Source: Paenibacillus phytorum (GTDB lineage: Bacteria > Bacillota > Bacilli > Paenibacillales > NBRC-103111). From it: a stretch of 62,826 bases of DNA. Below, in pieces: positions 1 to 6,375 of this stretch; position 1 is the stretch's first letter, and the number at the start of each line of letters is the position of its first letter. The position numbers and the translations under genes were made by a program. The notes beneath the pieces are model-generated. The model was not told the origin of the DNA. It did no database searches and saw nothing but the letters and a program-made list of their open reading frames with translations. Location of the stretch: the NCBI RefSeq assembly GCF_013141715.1, contig NZ_WHOA01000169.1:1-62826 (forward strand). Direction: 5' to 3'.

Positions 1-243
1 GCAATCACAGCAGCAAATGCAGCTAAAGCAAGTGTTGTAATCAGTGCAGATGGCACAGATGTTCCAGCAACTTCAAAATGGGTAACACAAGCGGTAAATG
101 ATGCATTAGTAAATGCAATCACAACAGCAACAACAGCTAAGACTGCAGCAACAACAGCGCAACAAGTAACAGATGCGGCAGCAGCATTAGATGCAGCGGT
201 AGTAACGTATTCTACAGCGAAAGCAGACGGAACTCAGCCGTAA
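1..243 (+). CDS. C-terminal end of a repetitive Ala/Thr-rich secreted-type protein (partial)
   Basis: The frame is open from the first base and ends at TAA 241-243, giving 80 residues. The sequence is extremely rich in Ala, Thr and Val, with helical segments such as NAITTATTAKTAATTAQQV and ALDAAVVTYSTAKADGTQP. This resembles the three-helix FIVAR/GA-like repeats that link domains in Gram-positive surface proteins; that assignment is inference from style, not from a diagnostic motif. A terminator follows 12 bases after the stop, so this is the end of its transcript. The 5' part lies outside the window, so the protein's function cannot be judged. Confidence 0.75.
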   Translation, partial: AITAANAAKASVVISADGTDVPATSKWVTQAVNDALVNAITTATTAKTAATTAQQVTDAAAALDAAVVTYSTAKADGTQP

Positions 244-254
244 AAAGTAAGATG

Positions 255-296
255 AAGAAGTTCTTTGGGGAAAATCCTAAAGGGCTTCTTTCGTTT
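255..296 (+). terminator. Rho-independent terminator after the partial repeat gene
   Basis: AAGAAG (255-260) pairs with CTTCTT (285-290). Inner pairs CTTT/AAAG and GGA/TCC extend the stem, and a T-rich run follows. Confidence 0.6.
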
Positions 297-615
297 CATT
301 AGTAAGAATGTAATTCCTTCATATGGAAAGACTCAAGCTCATGATGCTAAGTTACTGGCTAAGCTCGATTATATGTCTAAGGAAAACGCTTATTATCTTT
401 GGAATACGGTGTTATTACCAACTGCTTAGATGTTTATAACCAATTTTTCTTAGTGAATTCATTACAGTTGGAGTAGGAACGAATTAATTTATTACCCACG
501 AATCCTAAACCGTTTCTTATCCTGAGTCAGGGAGATGAACGGTTTTTATCTATCACCGAATCTAGTAATCTCTCATATACTATAAGATCTTACGATAAGG
601 GAGGTGCAAGAGATT
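297..615. other. Non-coding stretch with a second terminator-like hairpin
   Basis: There is no convincing gene in these 320 bases. A 54-codon frame from TTG 265 to TAG 429 reads as plausible protein but has no ribosome site and overlaps the preceding terminator. AAACCGTT (507-514) pairs with AACGGTTT (538-545) and is followed by a short T-run. This is a terminator shape with no assigned upstream gene, so a short RNA or decayed gene is possible. The last 40 bases hold AT-rich promoter-like sequence before the next gene. Confidence 0.4.
507..548 (+). terminator. Terminator-like hairpin, orphan
   Basis: An 8-bp perfect stem, AAACCGTT/AACGGTTT, has a 23-base loop and TTTT at its 3' edge. No confident gene ends just upstream. 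Confidence 0.45.
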
Positions 616-837
616 ATGATAGGCAATTCAATGAAAAAGACAGGTTCACTTCTTTTACTAGTAGTGAGTTTTCTAGCTTTTGTGATGACTTGGGAGGTGG
701 GGTTATTATCTCCGTTGGGGGGAATATGTATAGAGGGATTTAGCTTCGGCGGAGCCATTCTGATGTGGCAGGACGTCCATGAGTCGAGGCAAGGTGCTGG
801 CAAGAAAGATGCAAAACGAGCAAAAGCCGACCTCTGA
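616..837 (+). CDS. Small two-segment membrane protein, unknown function
   Basis: The start is ATG 616, nine bases after GGGAGGTG (599-606); the upstream in-frame GTG at 604 lies inside that ribosome site. The 73-residue product has one clear hydrophobic helix (GSLLLLVVSFLAFVMTW) and a second weaker one (LSPLGGICIEGFSFGGAILMW), then a basic tail with KK, KR and AK pairs. I do not recognise the family. Its last 59 bases overlap the next frame, which encodes two more membrane helices. The two could be a translationally coupled pair or one gene split by a frameshift. Confidence 0.5.
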   Translation: MIGNSMKKTGSLLLLVVSFLAFVMTWEVGLLSPLGGICIEGFSFGGAILMWQDVHESRQGAGKKDAKRAKADL

Positions 838-1126
838 TCGACAAGAAGACAATTCCCCCCAGAAAAAATCCAACGAGCCCGGAAGATGGTCAGACGTCTT
901 TGGATTCGGCAAAATTTTGGATAAACTACCACTTCATAAGCTTTCGGCTCGCATGGCCTACTGTATGTTTTTTGATTTAGTCCTGCTCTTATTTGTTCTT
1001 GTTCTCCGTGCTTCAGGTACTAAGATGAATGATTTTCCGAACGCTTGGGATATTCGGTTTATTGTGATCACGACAATTGTTGTTTTTTTCGTCGGACTCT
1101 GCGATATCTGGAAAGATCGGAAGTAA
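779..1126 (+). CDS. Small membrane protein, unknown function
   Basis: This 115-residue frame overlaps the previous gene by 59 bases and has no good ribosome site at ATG 779; ATG 809 is an alternative start. The first half is charged and polar (many K, R, E, Q). The second half has two transmembrane segments, around YCMFFDLVLLLFVLVLRA and FIVITTIVVFFVGLCDIW, with a charged C-terminus. I do not recognise it. Weak initiation plus a large overlap suggests either coupling to the upstream gene or a frameshifted four-helix protein. The end is followed by AT-rich sequence without a clear terminator. Confidence 0.45.
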   Translation: MSRGKVLARKMQNEQKPTSDRQEDNSPQKKSNEPGRWSDVFGFGKILDKLPLHKLSARMAYCMFFDLVLLLFVLVLRASGTKMNDFPNAWDIRFIVITTIVVFFVGLCDIWKDRK

Positions 1127-1251
1127 TAAAATTGTTACAAAGCATAAGATAGTAACCGCCCAATTTTTGGAGAAGTGGTCACCAACTAGGCAATCGCACA
1201 CATACAATATTGTAGGCGGTTAACTATATAAGAATGTGAGTGATCCAGAAA

Positions 1252-1629
1252 ATGACGAAACCTGAAGAGCAAGAATTACGGCCACCACAAGGTGGGCACG
1301 GAGGCGGTCCAGGCCATGGTGGCCCCGGCCATGGTGGTCCTGGACATGGCGGTCCTGGTCATGGTGGTCCAGGAATCGGAGGACCTGGTCATATTGGCCC
1401 CGGTCATGTTGGGCCGGGATTCGGTGGTCCTGGTCATCATGGCTTCCCAGGGCATGGAGGAGTGAACAATCTGCTGCCTTTGGTTGTAGCCCCTTATTTA
1501 TATGCGACACAGCCTTACTATCCATATCCATATCCAACATGTCCATGTCCATATCCATACCAGGATTATCTATGTCAATGTCCATATCCATACCAGACTT
1601 ATCCATACCCACCATATCCAGGTATTTAG
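1252..1629 (+). CDS. Gly-His-Pro repeat protein with Tyr/Pro/Cys-rich tail
   Basis: The 125-residue product has three parts. There is a short charged head (MTKPEEQELRPP), then about ten tandem units of the type GHGGP or GxGGPGH, then a tail made of YPYPYP and CPCPYPYQ motifs. The repeats are visible in DNA as about 15-base tandem units. Start choice is uncertain: GTG 1240 or ATG 1252, and neither has a strong ribosome site. Such low-complexity Gly/His/Tyr proteins occur among spore-coat and metal-binding proteins of Bacillales; a coat or metal role here is inference. A good terminator follows 32 bases after the stop. The opposite-strand frame with Met-Asp repeats is a mirror of these codons. 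Confidence 0.7.
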   Translation: MTKPEEQELRPPQGGHGGGPGHGGPGHGGPGHGGPGHGGPGIGGPGHIGPGHVGPGFGGPGHHGFPGHGGVNNLLPLVVAPYLYATQPYYPYPYPTCPCPYPYQDYLCQCPYPYQTYPYPPYPGI

Positions 1630-1661
1630 ACGATATAATCTCAACACGATAAAGTTAAAGA

Positions 1662-1704
1662 ACCGAGATGCTTTCTTATCAGAAAGTTTCTCGGTATTTT
1701 GTTA
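1662..1704 (+). terminator. Rho-independent terminator
   Basis: ACCGAGA (1662-1668) and CTTTCT (1671-1676) pair with AGAAAG (1681-1686) and TCTCGGT (1689-1695), followed by a short T-run. Confidence 0.75.
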
Positions 1705-1798
1705 CCATTACATAGTTTTGGATGGAATAACCCAAATTTCTTTATCAAATCTTAATGTTTAAGTAGGAAATGCGTAGTTTTCATGCTACAATTCATTT

Positions 1799-1813
1799 TG
1801 GATAGCGCTTACA
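1799..1813 (+). promoter_or_regulatory. Weak cre-like site upstream of the glycosyltransferase
   Basis: TGGATAGCGCTTACA has the right half of a CcpA cre site (GCGCTTACA) but one extra base in the left half. It lies about 120 bases before the glycosyltransferase start. The rest of 1705-1933 shows no gene. Confidence 0.25.
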
Positions 1814-1933
1814 TAAATTACTCTCTCGTTTACTAATCCTCTCGATTTTCCCCATTGGCTTACATTCATCTAAACCATAGAATACTAATTCAGCTTTTTC
1901 AACTATTGCCTGTACAACTTTAAGGGGGAATGT

Positions 1934-3067
1934 GTGTTGAGCAATCAACCCGTTCGGATATTACATCATATTAGTGATATGAATCGTGGAGAAGCGCAAA
2001 GCTTTATTATGAATGTATATCGGCACATGGATCGATCGAAGATTCAATTCGATTTCGTTGTCCACACACATAATCCTTCTGATTATGATGAAGAAATACG
2101 AGCATTGGGTGGGAGGATATTCATCCTGCAGAAGCCTAGAGCGGGTTGGATGGGTTACATATATGAGTTAAAATCGACGATTCAACATCACGGTCCCTTC
2201 CATGCTTTGCATAGTCATACTTATGAGGCTAGTGTCTTAACTTTGTTAACATCAAGGCTGTTTGGCATTGATATTCGTATTGTGCATTGTCACAGCATAT
2301 GTGATTATACATACGCTTCCTCAACTACTAAGGTATCTCGATGGTTGAAGAGAAACATGATACGGCGATTTGCCACGAATTGGGTAAGCAGCTCGATCAC
2401 GGCAAGTCAGGCACTATTCGGGTATCAATGGTCTCAAGATAAACGCGGCAGAATGGTGCGTAATGGGATAGATGTCGGTCGATTTACAAGTAGATTACAG
2501 AATCCCATGACGCTCCGCGAGCAATTGGATATTTCATTAGAGGAGCCAATTATTGGCCATATTGGACGGTTTAGCTCAGCTAAGAACCATACATTCCTGA
2601 TTGAGATTTTTGAAGAACTGCTGTACCGTGTGCCGAATGCGAGGCTTATTTTGGTGGGGGATGGTGCATTGCGGCCTCAGATCCTAGCACTGATCGAGCA
2701 AAAAGGGATCCAAAACCGCGTTCATCTATTAGGACGACGAGACGATATTTCTGAGCTCCTTCAGGAATTTGATGTCATGGTCCTTCCTTCATTCAAAGAT
2801 GGTTTACCCATGGTTTTGATTGAAGCTCAAGCGGCAGGAGTTCCCTGCGTGGTATCCGATGTTTTACCAGAAGAAGCGAATCTGAGAGCGGGTTTTTTCG
2901 CATTCGTGTGTTTGAAGCAAGACATTGCTGTATGGGTGCAATGGCTAATGAAGGCGATGCGCAGCGATCCTGTCCCGGTTGATGAGCGAATCCGAGCAAT
3001 TCGATTAGCCGGCTATGATATTAAAGAGGTAGCTCTAGAATTAGAACATGTCTACGCTGCCCAATAG
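1934..3067 (+). CDS. Family 1/GT4 glycosyltransferase, EpsF-like
   Basis: The product is 377 residues. The N-terminal Rossmann half begins RILHHISDMNRGEAQSFIMN, close to the opening of EpsF-type exopolysaccharide glycosyltransferases. The C-terminal GT-B half has IIGHIGRFSSAKNH (nucleotide-sugar domain start), LVGDG, and the donor-site segment FDVMVLPSFKDGLPMVLIEA with the family's conserved Glu. There is no signal peptide or membrane segment, so it should act at the cytoplasmic face on a lipid-linked or polymer acceptor. The start is GTG 1934 or TTG 1937 after AAGGGGG (1922-1928). It stands alone with its own terminator, not inside a polysaccharide cluster, so the substrate is unknown. Confidence 0.85.
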   Translation: MLSNQPVRILHHISDMNRGEAQSFIMNVYRHMDRSKIQFDFVVHTHNPSDYDEEIRALGGRIFILQKPRAGWMGYIYELKSTIQHHGPFHALHSHTYEASVLTLLTSRLFGIDIRIVHCHSICDYTYASSTTKVSRWLKRNMIRRFATNWVSSSITASQALFGYQWSQDKRGRMVRNGIDVGRFTSRLQNPMTLREQLDISLEEPIIGHIGRFSSAKNHTFLIEIFEELLYRVPNARLILVGDGALRPQILALIEQKGIQNRVHLLGRRDDISELLQEFDVMVLPSFKDGLPMVLIEAQAAGVPCVVSDVLPEEANLRAGFFAFVCLKQDIAVWVQWLMKAMRSDPVPVDERIRAIRLAGYDIKEVALELEHVYAAQ

Positions 3068-3076
3068 GAAATAGTG

Positions 3077-3119
3077 AGAGCCCTTATGTGGATGACAACA
3101 TGAGGGTTCTTTCCTTATT
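3077..3119 (+). terminator. Rho-independent terminator
   Basis: AGCCCTTATGT and ACATGAGGGTT form an 11-bp stem with G-U pairs and a 7-base loop, followed by CTTTCCTTATTT. Confidence 0.65.
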
Positions 3120-3133
3120 TATAATAATTATTA
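3119..3133. promoter_or_regulatory. PerR box 1 (upstream of -35)
   Basis: TTATAATAATTATTA matches the PerR box consensus TTATAATNATTATAA at 14 of 15 positions. It sits just upstream of the -35 element of the peroxide operon promoter. Confidence 0.75.
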
Positions 3134-3140
3134 AAAAGGA

Positions 3141-3168
3141 TTGACTTTTGATATTATTTATTTATAAT
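3141..3168 (+). promoter_or_regulatory. Sigma-A promoter of the peroxide operon
   Basis: -35 TTGACT (3141-3146), a 16-base spacer, and -10 TATAAT (3163-3168). The -10 is embedded in the second PerR box. Confidence 0.75.
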
Positions 3169-3176
3169 AATTATTA
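3162..3176. promoter_or_regulatory. PerR box 2 (over the -10)
   Basis: This is a second identical copy of TTATAATAATTATTA, 14 of 15 to the PerR consensus, covering the -10 element. That placement would block RNA polymerase. A Fur-type site is a less good fit. Confidence 0.75.
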
Positions 3177-3234
3177 TCTGATATGGATTCTCATTGGACA
3201 AGCAGTCACAATGGGTTGAAAGGAGTGCGCAGCG

Positions 3235-4158
3235 ATGTATGATGTCATTATTATTGGAGCTGGACCGGCGGGAGCCTCAGCTGCTATCTATACAGCAAGA
3301 GGAAATCTGAAGACACTCGTTATTGACAAGGCACCGAATACAGGAGCTTTGGCCATCACTCACAAAATTGCAAATTACCCGGGTGTCATCGGGGAGTTAT
3401 CAGGTAAAGATTTACTCGATACAATGCGGGAGCAAGCGAAGGGTTTTGGGGCGGAGTTCATCCAAACAACGATTACAGCTGTAGATGTGGAAGGCGATAC
3501 GAAGTATGTATTTACGGCTGACGGAATCTATGAAGGCAAGTCGATCGTTATTGCGACGGGTTCCAAAGGACGCAACCGTATGCTGCCGGGGGAAGAAAGC
3601 TTGTTAGGACGAGGCGTTAGTACATGTGCTACGTGTGATGGAGCCTTTTTCGATGGCAAAACGGTTGCTGTCATTGGTGATTCAGAGGAAGCCTTAGAAG
3701 AAGCACAAGCGCTAAGTAAATTTACGGATAAAATATACTTCATAGTTCCACGGCCTGAACTGCAGGGTGTTCATCACGTCCCAGAATTGCCGGGTACTGA
3801 CTTTCTCTACAAAGCCAAACCGCTTGAAGTGCTTGGAGACAAGCATGTAGAGGGGCTTAGGATACGCACGAGTTCTGGAGCAGAAGAAATAATCCAAGTG
3901 GATGGTGTGTTTGTCTTCCTATCCGGCAGTAAACCAGGCACAGATTTCCTTCAGGATCAGGTCCCGCTGGACGCGGATGGTTTTATGATTCTGGATAGCT
4001 CGATGCAATCATCTGTTGCAGGTGTATTCGGGGCTGGAGAAGTTAGACGCACACCGGTCAAGCAAGCGGTTGTTGCAGCTGCTGATGGAGCCATTGCAGC
4101 CATGGCGGTCGATAAATTTATTAATAAACGGGCTCAGCTAATCCCGCAGTACAAATAA
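3235..4158 (+). CDS. Thioredoxin-reductase-like flavoprotein of an AhpC-reducing system
   Basis: The 307-residue protein has an FAD-binding GAGPAG (residues 8-13), the redox-active CATC (131-134) within STCATCDGAFF, and the C-terminal FAD motif GVFGAGEV. The NADPH-binding domain is unusual. The normal GGGDSA is reduced to VIGDSE, and the HRRxxLRA 2'-phosphate motif is replaced by VPRPELQG, which argues against NADPH. Size and gene order match the NADH-dependent Cp34 protein of Clostridium pasteurianum, which passes electrons to a glutaredoxin (Cp9) and AhpC (Cp20). Start ATG 3235 follows GAAAGGAG. It is the first gene of a three-gene operon with two PerR boxes at its promoter. A general TrxB role is less likely. 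Confidence 0.85.
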   Translation: MYDVIIIGAGPAGASAAIYTARGNLKTLVIDKAPNTGALAITHKIANYPGVIGELSGKDLLDTMREQAKGFGAEFIQTTITAVDVEGDTKYVFTADGIYEGKSIVIATGSKGRNRMLPGEESLLGRGVSTCATCDGAFFDGKTVAVIGDSEEALEEAQALSKFTDKIYFIVPRPELQGVHHVPELPGTDFLYKAKPLEVLGDKHVEGLRIRTSSGAEEIIQVDGVFVFLSGSKPGTDFLQDQVPLDADGFMILDSSMQSSVAGVFGAGEVRRTPVKQAVVAAADGAIAAMAVDKFINKRAQLIPQYK

Positions 4159-4187
4159 TCTTATACCCCACAAGGAGATGAATTCCG

Positions 4188-4427
4188 ATGTCTAATGTCA
4201 TTGTTTATTCAAGTACAAATTGCCCTTATTGCCAACAGTTGAAAAAGTATTTAACGGAACAAAATGTCTCCTACGAGGAAAGAAACATTGATCTGAATGA
4301 TCAATTCGGACAAGAGCTTCACGATTTAGGCTTGATGTCTTTGCCTGTGACGGTCATTGGCGAACACAAAATCTTGGGTCTCAACGTTACCAAACTCAAA
4401 AAAGCTTTGGCCGAAATCGCAAGCTAA
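4188..4427 (+). CDS. Glutaredoxin-like protein (Cp9/NrdH type)
   Basis: A 79-residue thioredoxin-fold protein. CPYC is at residues 13-16 (SSTNCPYCQQLKKYL), the cis-Pro segment is SLPVTVIG, and the C-terminal helix starts GLNVTKLKKAL. It most likely shuttles electrons from the flavoprotein encoded 29 bases upstream to AhpC encoded 36 bases downstream. The ribosome site is AAGGAGATG. The order flavoprotein, 9-kDa glutaredoxin, AhpC is that of the C. pasteurianum peroxiredoxin-reducing system. An NrdH-type partner of ribonucleotide reductase is an alternative, but no nrd gene is nearby. Confidence 0.85.
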   Translation: MSNVIVYSSTNCPYCQQLKKYLTEQNVSYEERNIDLNDQFGQELHDLGLMSLPVTVIGEHKILGLNVTKLKKALAEIAS

Positions 4428-4463
4428 TATCATACCATATAAATAGACAGAGGAGAGCTAACC

Positions 4464-5030
4464 ATGACACAATTAACCGTACAACCCTCACATACTTTTG
4501 CTAAAATAGGGCTTCCAGCACCTTCATTTTCATTGCTTTCGACGAAGAATATGGAAACCTTAGAAGAGAAAATAACGCTTGAAGACTATAGAGGAAAATG
4601 GCTTGTTTTCTTCTTCTGGCCATTCGACTTTACGTTCGTGTGTCCAACCGAAATCACAGCTTTTAGTGACAATTACGAGCAGTTCCTTGAACTGGATTGT
4701 GAAATCGTTGGAGCTTCTGTCGACAGTGTGTATACACACAGAGCTTGGACTCAAACGCCGCGCGATCAAAGCGGCATCGGTCCTGTGAAGTTTCCGTTGG
4801 TCAGTGATTTCTCCAAAGAAACAGCACGCGCATATGGCGTGTTAGACGATGAAACCGGCGCTGCGCATCGCGGATTGTTCATCATCGATCCAGAAGGCGT
4901 GCTGCGCTACCAAGTGGTCACGGATATGAATGTTGGGCGCTCTGTAGATGAGACTTTGCGTGTGCTTCAAGCGCTTCAGGCTGGTGGACTTTGTCCAGCG
5001 AACTGGAAACCAGGCGATAAAACACTTTAA
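4464..5030 (+). CDS. ahpC: Alkyl hydroperoxide reductase C (2-Cys peroxiredoxin)
   Basis: The 188-residue protein reduces H2O2 and organic peroxides. The peroxidatic Cys60 lies in FTFVCPTEI and the resolving Cys177 in GGLCPANWKPG; both Cys of a typical 2-Cys Prx1/AhpC protein are present. The chain stops at GDKTL, about eleven residues after the resolving Cys, without the longer C-terminal tail carrying the YF-type motif linked to sensitivity to overoxidation. No AhpF follows; the electron donor should be the two upstream genes. The ribosome site is GAGGAG before ATG 4464. A strong terminator closes the operon. Confidence 0.92.
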   Translation: MTQLTVQPSHTFAKIGLPAPSFSLLSTKNMETLEEKITLEDYRGKWLVFFFWPFDFTFVCPTEITAFSDNYEQFLELDCEIVGASVDSVYTHRAWTQTPRDQSGIGPVKFPLVSDFSKETARAYGVLDDETGAAHRGLFIIDPEGVLRYQVVTDMNVGRSVDETLRVLQALQAGGLCPANWKPGDKTL

Positions 5031-5047
5031 GCCACAAATAGTAAACA

Positions 5048-5084
5048 AGCCCCAATCGACTCTCACTCGATTGGGGCTTTTGTG
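5048..5084 (+). terminator. Rho-independent terminator of the peroxide operon
   Basis: A perfect 12-bp stem, AGCCCCAATCGA (5048-5059) with TCGATTGGGGCT (5067-5078), has a 7-base loop and then TTTTGTG. Confidence 0.9.
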
Positions 5085-5151
5085 TGTATTCAAAGTCTGT
5101 TTTGAAGTATAATAGAAGAACTATATAGGTGAAGACAGAGAGGTTAGATGC

Positions 5152-5427
5152 ATGATGCAGTCCATATCGGACAAACTGTTTATGGGTTCTTTGATTTTAC
5201 TCATGATTTCCATTGTGGTTAGTGGAATTGGATTTCAATTCGTGAATTGGCGCACGCAAGTGACAGATGAGTTAGATGGGGAGACGCAAGAAAGCGGCTC
5301 TCGTAAGAAAGCCGTTATGGATCGGCAGGATAAGAGCTTGGGACGTGTACTTCGTTCAAAATTATTTTGGATCGCGATAGCAGGCATTCTAATATCCATT
5401 GGACTTTCTTGGTTTAGCTCTAAATAA
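5152..5427 (+). CDS. Small two-helix membrane protein, unknown function
   Basis: The 91-residue product has an N-terminal transmembrane helix (FMGSLILLMISIVVSGIGF), a charged middle of about 40 residues (DELDGETQESGSRKKAV), and a C-terminal helix (LFWIAIAGILISIGLSWF). GAGAGG (5137-5143) supports ATG 5152. A -10-like TATAAT is at 5108-5113. It is monocistronic, between two terminators. I do not recognise the family; such hairpin membrane proteins often modulate a partner, but no partner is visible here. Confidence 0.7.
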   Translation: MMQSISDKLFMGSLILLMISIVVSGIGFQFVNWRTQVTDELDGETQESGSRKKAVMDRQDKSLGRVLRSKLFWIAIAGILISIGLSWFSSK

Positions 5428-5433
5428 AAATAT

Positions 5434-5474
5434 AAGGCGTATAACCTCGGGATGAGTTTTATACGCCTTTTTTG
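5434..5474. terminator. Bidirectional terminator between the membrane gene and abrB
   Basis: AAGGCGTATAA (5434-5444) pairs with TTATACGCCTT (5459-5469). A T-run follows on the plus strand, and T-rich sequence follows on the minus strand, so it can serve both converging genes. Confidence 0.8.
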
Positions 5475-5500
5475 TATCCCATTTTAACCGGAATCATGAT

Positions 5501-5737
5501 CTAAACAATTTCTTCTACGCAGGAGCTGCAGACCAGCTTGCCTTTGAAATAGGTCATATTCTCGAAATTACCGCAGAATACACAGGCTGGCATATACTTC
5601 TTGAGTGTAATGCGCTCCGGATCGACATAAACCTCGATCGCGTCACCGATATCGATATGAAGTGTTCGTCGCAGCTCAATCGGCAAAACAATCCGGCCTA
5701 ACTCGTCTACTTTTCTCACTATTCCCGTCGATTTCAT
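5501..5737 (-). CDS. abrB: AbrB-family transition-state regulator with a four-Cys C-terminus
   Basis: The first 48 residues (MKSTGIVRKVDELGRIVLPI and on to ITLKKY) are near-identical in style to the swapped-hairpin DNA-binding domain of Bacillus AbrB/Abh. The C-terminal part differs from B. subtilis AbrB. It carries C52xxC55 and C70xxC73, a likely zinc ribbon replacing the multimerisation domain. The total is 78 residues. The ribosome site AGGAGG fits start 5737. AbrB proteins hold back stationary-phase and sporulation genes in growing cells. The 195-base leader up to 5933 has no gene, only the neighbouring terminator. Confidence 0.88.
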   Translation of the reverse strand: MKSTGIVRKVDELGRIVLPIELRRTLHIDIGDAIEVYVDPERITLKKYMPACVFCGNFENMTYFKGKLVCSSCVEEIV

Positions 5738-5872
5738 CTGAAAGCCTCCTATTTAATTCATTAGACTTCGATCATGTATGTTGTATAAACAATTCCACAT
5801 ATAAACTTGAATTCCTTTTATTTACTTCAAACATTTTAGGCAATTATCTGATACATGCATGAAAGTGGACGG

Positions 5873-5916
5873 CAAAAAAAGGACTTATACGTGTTTCATT
5901 GAACACGTACAAGCCC
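5873..5916 (-). terminator. Terminator of the coiled-coil gene
   Basis: Read on the minus strand, GGGCTTGTACGTGTT pairs with AACACGTATAAGTCC, followed by seven T. Confidence 0.85.
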
Positions 5917-5933
5917 TCTATACATATAAGGAT

Positions 5934-6245
5934 CTAGTTTTTGTTTTCCTGTTGCTGATCTTTGGAGATTTGCTCTTTTAGCGCTGCATTTTTAAGAACC
6001 AACTGTTTGGATAATTCAACTTGTAAAAGGTTGATTTTATTAATCTCATCCTTTAATTTACTAAGTCGAGACATCTTGCTGCTTAAATCGCTGGGTGAAG
6101 AACTTATTTTTATATCCCTTTGTAATTGATTTATTTTTGAAAGTGCTTTTTCCTTTTTTTTCTGTTCGTCGATACTTCTTTGTTGAGTTTCAGTAATTTC
6201 TTTTTTTAATCGATTTATGATAGATAAAGTGAAACTTATAGCCAT
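5934..6245 (-). CDS. Small coiled-coil protein, unknown function
   Basis: The 103-residue product is almost entirely helical and charged, with heptad-like spacing of I and L across residues 5-95 (SIINRLKKEITETQ, LSKLKDEINKINLLQVEL). It ends in a Gln/Asn/Lys tail. There is no signal peptide and no Cys. The start at 6245 is supported by AGAGGTG. The gene is more AT-rich than its neighbours and is flanked by its own terminator, so it may be a recent acquisition. It could be a structural adaptor or a toxin-system helper; I do not recognise it. Confidence 0.65.
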   Translation of the reverse strand: MAISFTLSIINRLKKEITETQQRSIDEQKKKEKALSKINQLQRDIKISSSPSDLSSKMSRLSKLKDEINKINLLQVELSKQLVLKNAALKEQISKDQQQENKN

Positions 6246-6375
6246 TCAAGCACCTCTTAGCAATTTAGTGTAGCTTCGACACCATTCTACACTAAATACA
6301 TGGTCCGTGCCAAAAGGGGATAAAAAAGAGGGGGAGTGAAGCGGGGCAGAAACTCTGAATCACATGTGGAATGAA

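Noticed and set aside
265..429. 54-codon frame with protein-like sequence (GKTQAHDAKLLAKLDYM)
   Set aside because: Its TTG start lies inside the terminator stem and has no ribosome site; no family is recognisable.
1300..1450. Tandem repeat array considered as CRISPR
   Set aside because: Units are about 15 bases, contiguous without spacers and in frame; they are coding repeats.
1220..1615. Minus-strand frame with Met-Asp-Met-Asp repeats
   Set aside because: It is the mirror of the YPYP and GHGGP codons of the plus-strand gene and has no ribosome site.
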